Assembly (NCBI RefSeq): GCF_002737755.1
Contig: NZ_PEGH01000010.1
Coordinates: forward strand, 62,001-126,000
Reading direction: 5' to 3'
Source of the DNA: Caulobacter sp. BP25
GTDB taxonomy: Bacteria; Pseudomonadota; Alphaproteobacteria; Caulobacterales; Caulobacteraceae
DNA: 64,000 nt
Part shown: piece by piece, positions 61,547 to 64,000 of the stretch
Layout of the letters: the number at the start of each line of letters is the position of its first letter
Numbering within the stretch: position 1 is the first letter of the stretch
Position numbers and translations under genes: made by a program
Notes under the pieces: model-generated
Told to the model about the DNA's origin: nothing
Databases searched by the model: none
What the model saw: the letters and a program-made list of their open reading frames with translations, nothing else

Positions 61547-62022
61547 CCGAGATAGTCGGCGACGCGGGCTTCCAGCTCGGTGACGAGCGGGCGGCCGACC
61601 GGGTGAGTATCGACCCGGATGTCGTCGCGGACGCAGGCCTTGATCGCGTCGATGTGCGCATCGACCAGGAACATGGGCGCCGAAAGACGCGTCGCCGGGT
61701 CGTCGATCAGCTTGCAAAGCGAGGCGGCCAGGCGCGTGATCAGGGGGAACTCGTAGGTGGCGCCCAAGCCCTTCAGGTCGTGGGCGCGCAGGTAAAGGGT
61801 CTCGACCGTTTCGGCCGTAAGGCCTTCGCTGCGGACGCCTTGGCGCGCCGCCTCCAGCTTGACGATCTCGTCATCCAGCCATTGGGCGAAGTTGCCGGAC
61901 AGGCTCTTGAGCGCGGCTTCGGCCTTGGCGATGGCGGCCATGTCTATGCCGCCACGCCCGCCCACCTTGAGCTTGAGCATGTTCGGCACCTGGATCACCT
62001 CTGCGGTGGTCTTACTCGTCAC
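61543..62022 (-). CDS. Histidine phosphotransfer (Hpt) domain protein
   Basis: A GTG start at 62022 with GGAGG six bases upstream gives 159 residues. The Hpt motif is LYLRAHDLKGLGATYEFPL with phospho-accepting H81, followed by a helix (LITRLAASLCKLIDDP). A stand-alone Hpt is a phosphorelay intermediate between a hybrid kinase and a response regulator; Caulobacter has such relays (ShpA, ChpT), but which one this is cannot be told from sequence alone. No kinase or regulator adjoins it. Confidence 0.87.
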   Translation of the reverse strand: MTSKTTAEVIQVPNMLKLKVGGRGGIDMAAIAKAEAALKSLSGNFAQWLDDEIVKLEAARQGVRSEGLTAETVETLYLRAHDLKGLGATYEFPLITRLAASLCKLIDDPATRLSAPMFLVDAHIDAIKACVRDDIRVDTHPVGRPLVTELEARVADYLG

Positions 62023-62114
62023 GGTCGCCTCCCCAGCGGCGGGATATTCGCGAGTCGGTACCATAGCAGGCGTTAACATTGAGTGAGACCACACCTAACG
62101 TGCGACCCAACGCC

Positions 62115-62897
62115 TCAGGCCGAGAATTGCTCGGCCAAAACCCGCTCCTCCAGGCTGCGGCCGGCGTCGAACAGCATCGACAGCGAGGTGCCGCGGTCCT
62201 CGGAGATGTGAACCTCCATGACGTCCCGCACCTCGAAATTGTCGGCGACGGCGCTGACAGGACGTTTGTCGGCTTCGAGAATCTCGAAGGTCACGCGGGC
62301 CGATTGCGGCAACAGCGCCCCGCGCCAGCGGCGGGGGCGAAAGGCGCTGATCGGGGTCAGGGCCAGTACATGCCCGTGGATGGGAATGATCGGGCCGTGC
62401 GCCGAAAGATTGTAGGCGGTTGAGCCGGCCGGCGTGGCCAGCAGGGCGCCGTCGCAGACCAGCTCGCCCATGCGCACCTTGCCGTCGATCGAGATGCGAA
62501 GCTTCGCCGTCTGCCGGGTTTGGCGCAGCAGCGAGACCTCGTTGATCGCCAGGGCGCGATGCTGCGTCCGGCGCGAATCGATCGCCACCATCGCCAGCGG
62601 ATGGATGACTGCTCGTTCCGCCGCGTTGATCCGCTCCAGCAGACCATCCTCGCTGTACTCGTTCATCAAGAAGCCGACCGAGCCCCGGTTCATGCCGTAG
62701 ATCGGCGTCTGAGACGCGATCGCCTCGTGCAGCGTTTCCAGCATGAAGCCGTCGCCGCCGAGGGCCACGATGACTTGAGCCTTGTCCTCACCGACGTCGC
62801 CATAGCGGGCGGTGAGTCGTTCGCGAGCTTCCTGGGCTTCGGGCCGGTCGCTGGACTTGAACGCCAGGCGAGTCACGAAAGGTTGCGGCTGGTACAT
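62115..62897 (-). CDS. nadK: NAD kinase
   Basis: From ATG 62897 the protein has 260 residues. The ATP/NAD motifs are [14 protein letters not shown] (GGDG), [32 protein letters not shown] (NE), and [16 protein letters not shown]. These are the hallmarks of NadK, which phosphorylates NAD to NADP. The frame extends three codons further to ATG 62906. It lies 92 bp upstream of the Hpt gene on the same strand. Confidence 0.95.
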   Translation of the reverse strand: MYQPQPFVTRLAFKSSDRPEAQEARERLTARYGDVGEDKAQVIVALGGDGFMLETLHEAIASQTPIYGMNRGSVGFLMNEYSEDGLLERINAAERAVIHPLAMVAIDSRRTQHRALAINEVSLLRQTRQTAKLRISIDGKVRMGELVCDGALLATPAGSTAYNLSAHGPIIPIHGHVLALTPISAFRPRRWRGALLPQSARVTFEILEADKRPVSAVADNFEVRDVMEVHISEDRGTSLSMLFDAGRSLEERVLAEQFSA

Positions 62898-62929
62898 GCC
62901 CGCCAAGAGGCGACAAGCCTATGCGCTTG

Positions 62930-64000
62930 TCAAACCGCTCCGACGGCCTGGCGGAAGGCCATGCCGGCGATGTCCGGCGTGAAGGGACCGAAGGCGCTGT
63001 TGGCGCGGCGCAAGCCCTCGTCGCCGCCGCCCGGACGGCCGCCGTTCAGCTGGCGCACATGCTCAAGAATGGTCGGAAACACGCTGCGGTCGATGCCGAC
63101 GGCCGAGCAGGCGAGCGCCAGGAGCTCGGGCTTGGCGCTGTCGATCGCGCGGCGGATCTGTGGGGGCTCGAACTCGCCCAGTCGCGCCAGGGCCATGATG
63201 AACAGCTGTAGCCGGCCCTCGCGCAGCACCCGCAGCAGGTAGCCCGGTCGGAGCTGTCCCGCCGAGTCGAGCTTCTCGATCAGCGAGCGCTCCATGTCTT
63301 CGCGCTCCTCATCCTGTTCGACGGGGGCGATCTCGATTTCGCTTTCGCCGCGATGGGCGGCGCGCAGGACCTCTTCGAGCGCGCTCTGCATGCGGGCGGT
63401 GTCGAGATTGAAACGGGTGGCGAGGGCCTCGCGCAGGGCGCGGCCGACCAGAACATAGAGCTGTTCGGCAAGATCGCTGGACATCCGCGGATGTCTGGCC
63501 AGTGGCGAGCGCAACGCGACGACGTCGCGAGAGCGGTCGACAAGGCGCTGCATGGCCTGGTCGGAGATGTCCGCCGTCTCGTTCGCCGCCAGAGCGGTTA
63601 GGACGGCCGGCTCGTCGCGGTCGATGATCGCGTCCACGACCGGGGGCGAAAGACGCGGGCGGCGGGCGATCTCGATCTGGTGCTCCAGTGTCGCCTGGAC
63701 CAGCAGGCGGACCAGATCGTGATCATTAAGGACAGGGCTGCGGGCGATGATCGGTCGGGCGATCTCGATCTCGTCCAGGGCCATGATGTTGATCAGGGCG
63801 GACGGCGCCCAGTCGGCGTCCGCGAGCCGTTCCGACAGGCGATGGCGGATATCCCGCTCAGCCTCGACAACCAGCGTCATGAAGATCGAGTTGAGCAGGG
63901 CCTGGACGTCGGGATGGGTCGGCTCGCCATTGGCGCGGCCGGCCTCGCACAGGTCGATGATCCCGGTGAGCAGGCGTTCGCGGTCACCTGGCTCGCGACT
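62930..64000 (-). CDS. DUF2336 family protein (partial, N-terminus beyond right edge)
   Basis: The frame is open to the window edge (visible 5' part: SREPGDRERLLTGIIDLCEA) and ends AFRQAVGAV, at least 356 residues. It consists of alpha-helical repeats (HEAT-like): IARPIIARSPVLNDHDLV, AVLTALAANETADIS and SPLARHPRMSSDLAEQL are repeat units, as in DUF2336. A charged spacer EIAPVEQDEEREDMERS precedes a second helical part. It is common in alphaproteobacteria and of unknown function. It lies 32 bp upstream of nadK. Confidence 0.85.
   Translation of the reverse strand, partial: SREPGDRERLLTGIIDLCEAGRANGEPTHPDVQALLNSIFMTLVVEAERDIRHRLSERLADADWAPSALINIMALDEIEIARPIIARSPVLNDHDLVRLLVQATLEHQIEIARRPRLSPPVVDAIIDRDEPAVLTALAANETADISDQAMQRLVDRSRDVVALRSPLARHPRMSSDLAEQLYVLVGRALREALATRFNLDTARMQSALEEVLRAAHRGESEIEIAPVEQDEEREDMERSLIEKLDSAGQLRPGYLLRVLREGRLQLFIMALARLGEFEPPQIRRAIDSAKPELLALACSAVGIDRSVFPTILEHVRQLNGGRPGGGDEGLRRANSAFGPFTPDIAGMAFRQAVGAV

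Overview
The window looks like the chromosome of a Caulobacter species (C. crescentus/vibrioides/segnis type). The GC content is very high and GTG/TTG starts are common. The gene content is diagnostic: gcrA, a complete ceramide / ceramide-phosphoglycerate (CPG) locus, dapA-smpB, an RND pump and intergenic palindromes of the '(T)CCTCCCCC...GGGGGAGG(A)' and 'GTCATCCCGG' types. No prophage, plasmid backbone, insertion sequence or CRISPR array was seen.

Layout. (1) 1-16.2 kb: sphingolipid island. A minus-strand unit with 4-nt overlaps carries a HIT protein, LptF-like and LptG-like permease halves, ceramide synthase (cerS) and a nucleotidyltransferase that runs off the left edge. A plus-strand unit carries cpgA-cpgB-cpgC (headgroup synthesis). 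A converging minus-strand series carries an LptC-like protein, a CDP-glycerol-transferase-like protein, a MOP flippase, aasR, cerR, acpR and spt. Together they cover the sphingoid base, N-acylation, reduction, the headgroup and probably envelope transport. (2) 16.3-21.1 kb: an accessory cluster of sulfatase, lipoprotein formylglycine-generating enzyme (FGE), DUF1330 protein, haloalkane-dehalogenase-like hydrolase and a TetR regulator. Two near-identical TGACA-N7-TGTCA type sites suggest one TetR regulon. (3) 21.4-23.6 kb: one reading frame fusing EgtB to EgtD (ergothioneine pathway). (4) 23.6-36.3 kb: KGG stress protein, DUF1345, EF-hand lipoprotein beside a two-component system, MBL hydrolase, APC permease, HrpB helicase, two RNA methyltransferases and a frameshifted glycosyltransferase. 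(5) 36.5-43.5 kb: TetR plus a BtuFCD-like ABC system, lytic transglycosylase, dapA and smpB. (6) 43.6-48.3 kb: a 38-residue membrane protein behind a perfect FNR/FixK box, a DUF969-DUF979-DUF2891 operon, a class II aldolase and an exported unknown protein. (7) 48.4-64 kb: RND efflux pair, cytochromes, gcrA, MarR, arfB, tRNA-Thr, a repeat-rich non-coding stretch, ALDH7-type dehydrogenase, folD, sugar-lactone oxidase, Hpt protein, nadK and a DUF2336 protein cut by the right edge.

Three genes (cpgA, the FGE gene and a GT2 glycosyltransferase) are each broken by what looks like loss of one base in a homopolymer, and each becomes a full-length frame if one base is restored. That pattern points to sequencing or assembly indels first, with phase variation (best candidate the G7 run in cpgA) as the alternative. 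Function assignments rest on visible motifs and knowledge of the families. No database search was run.
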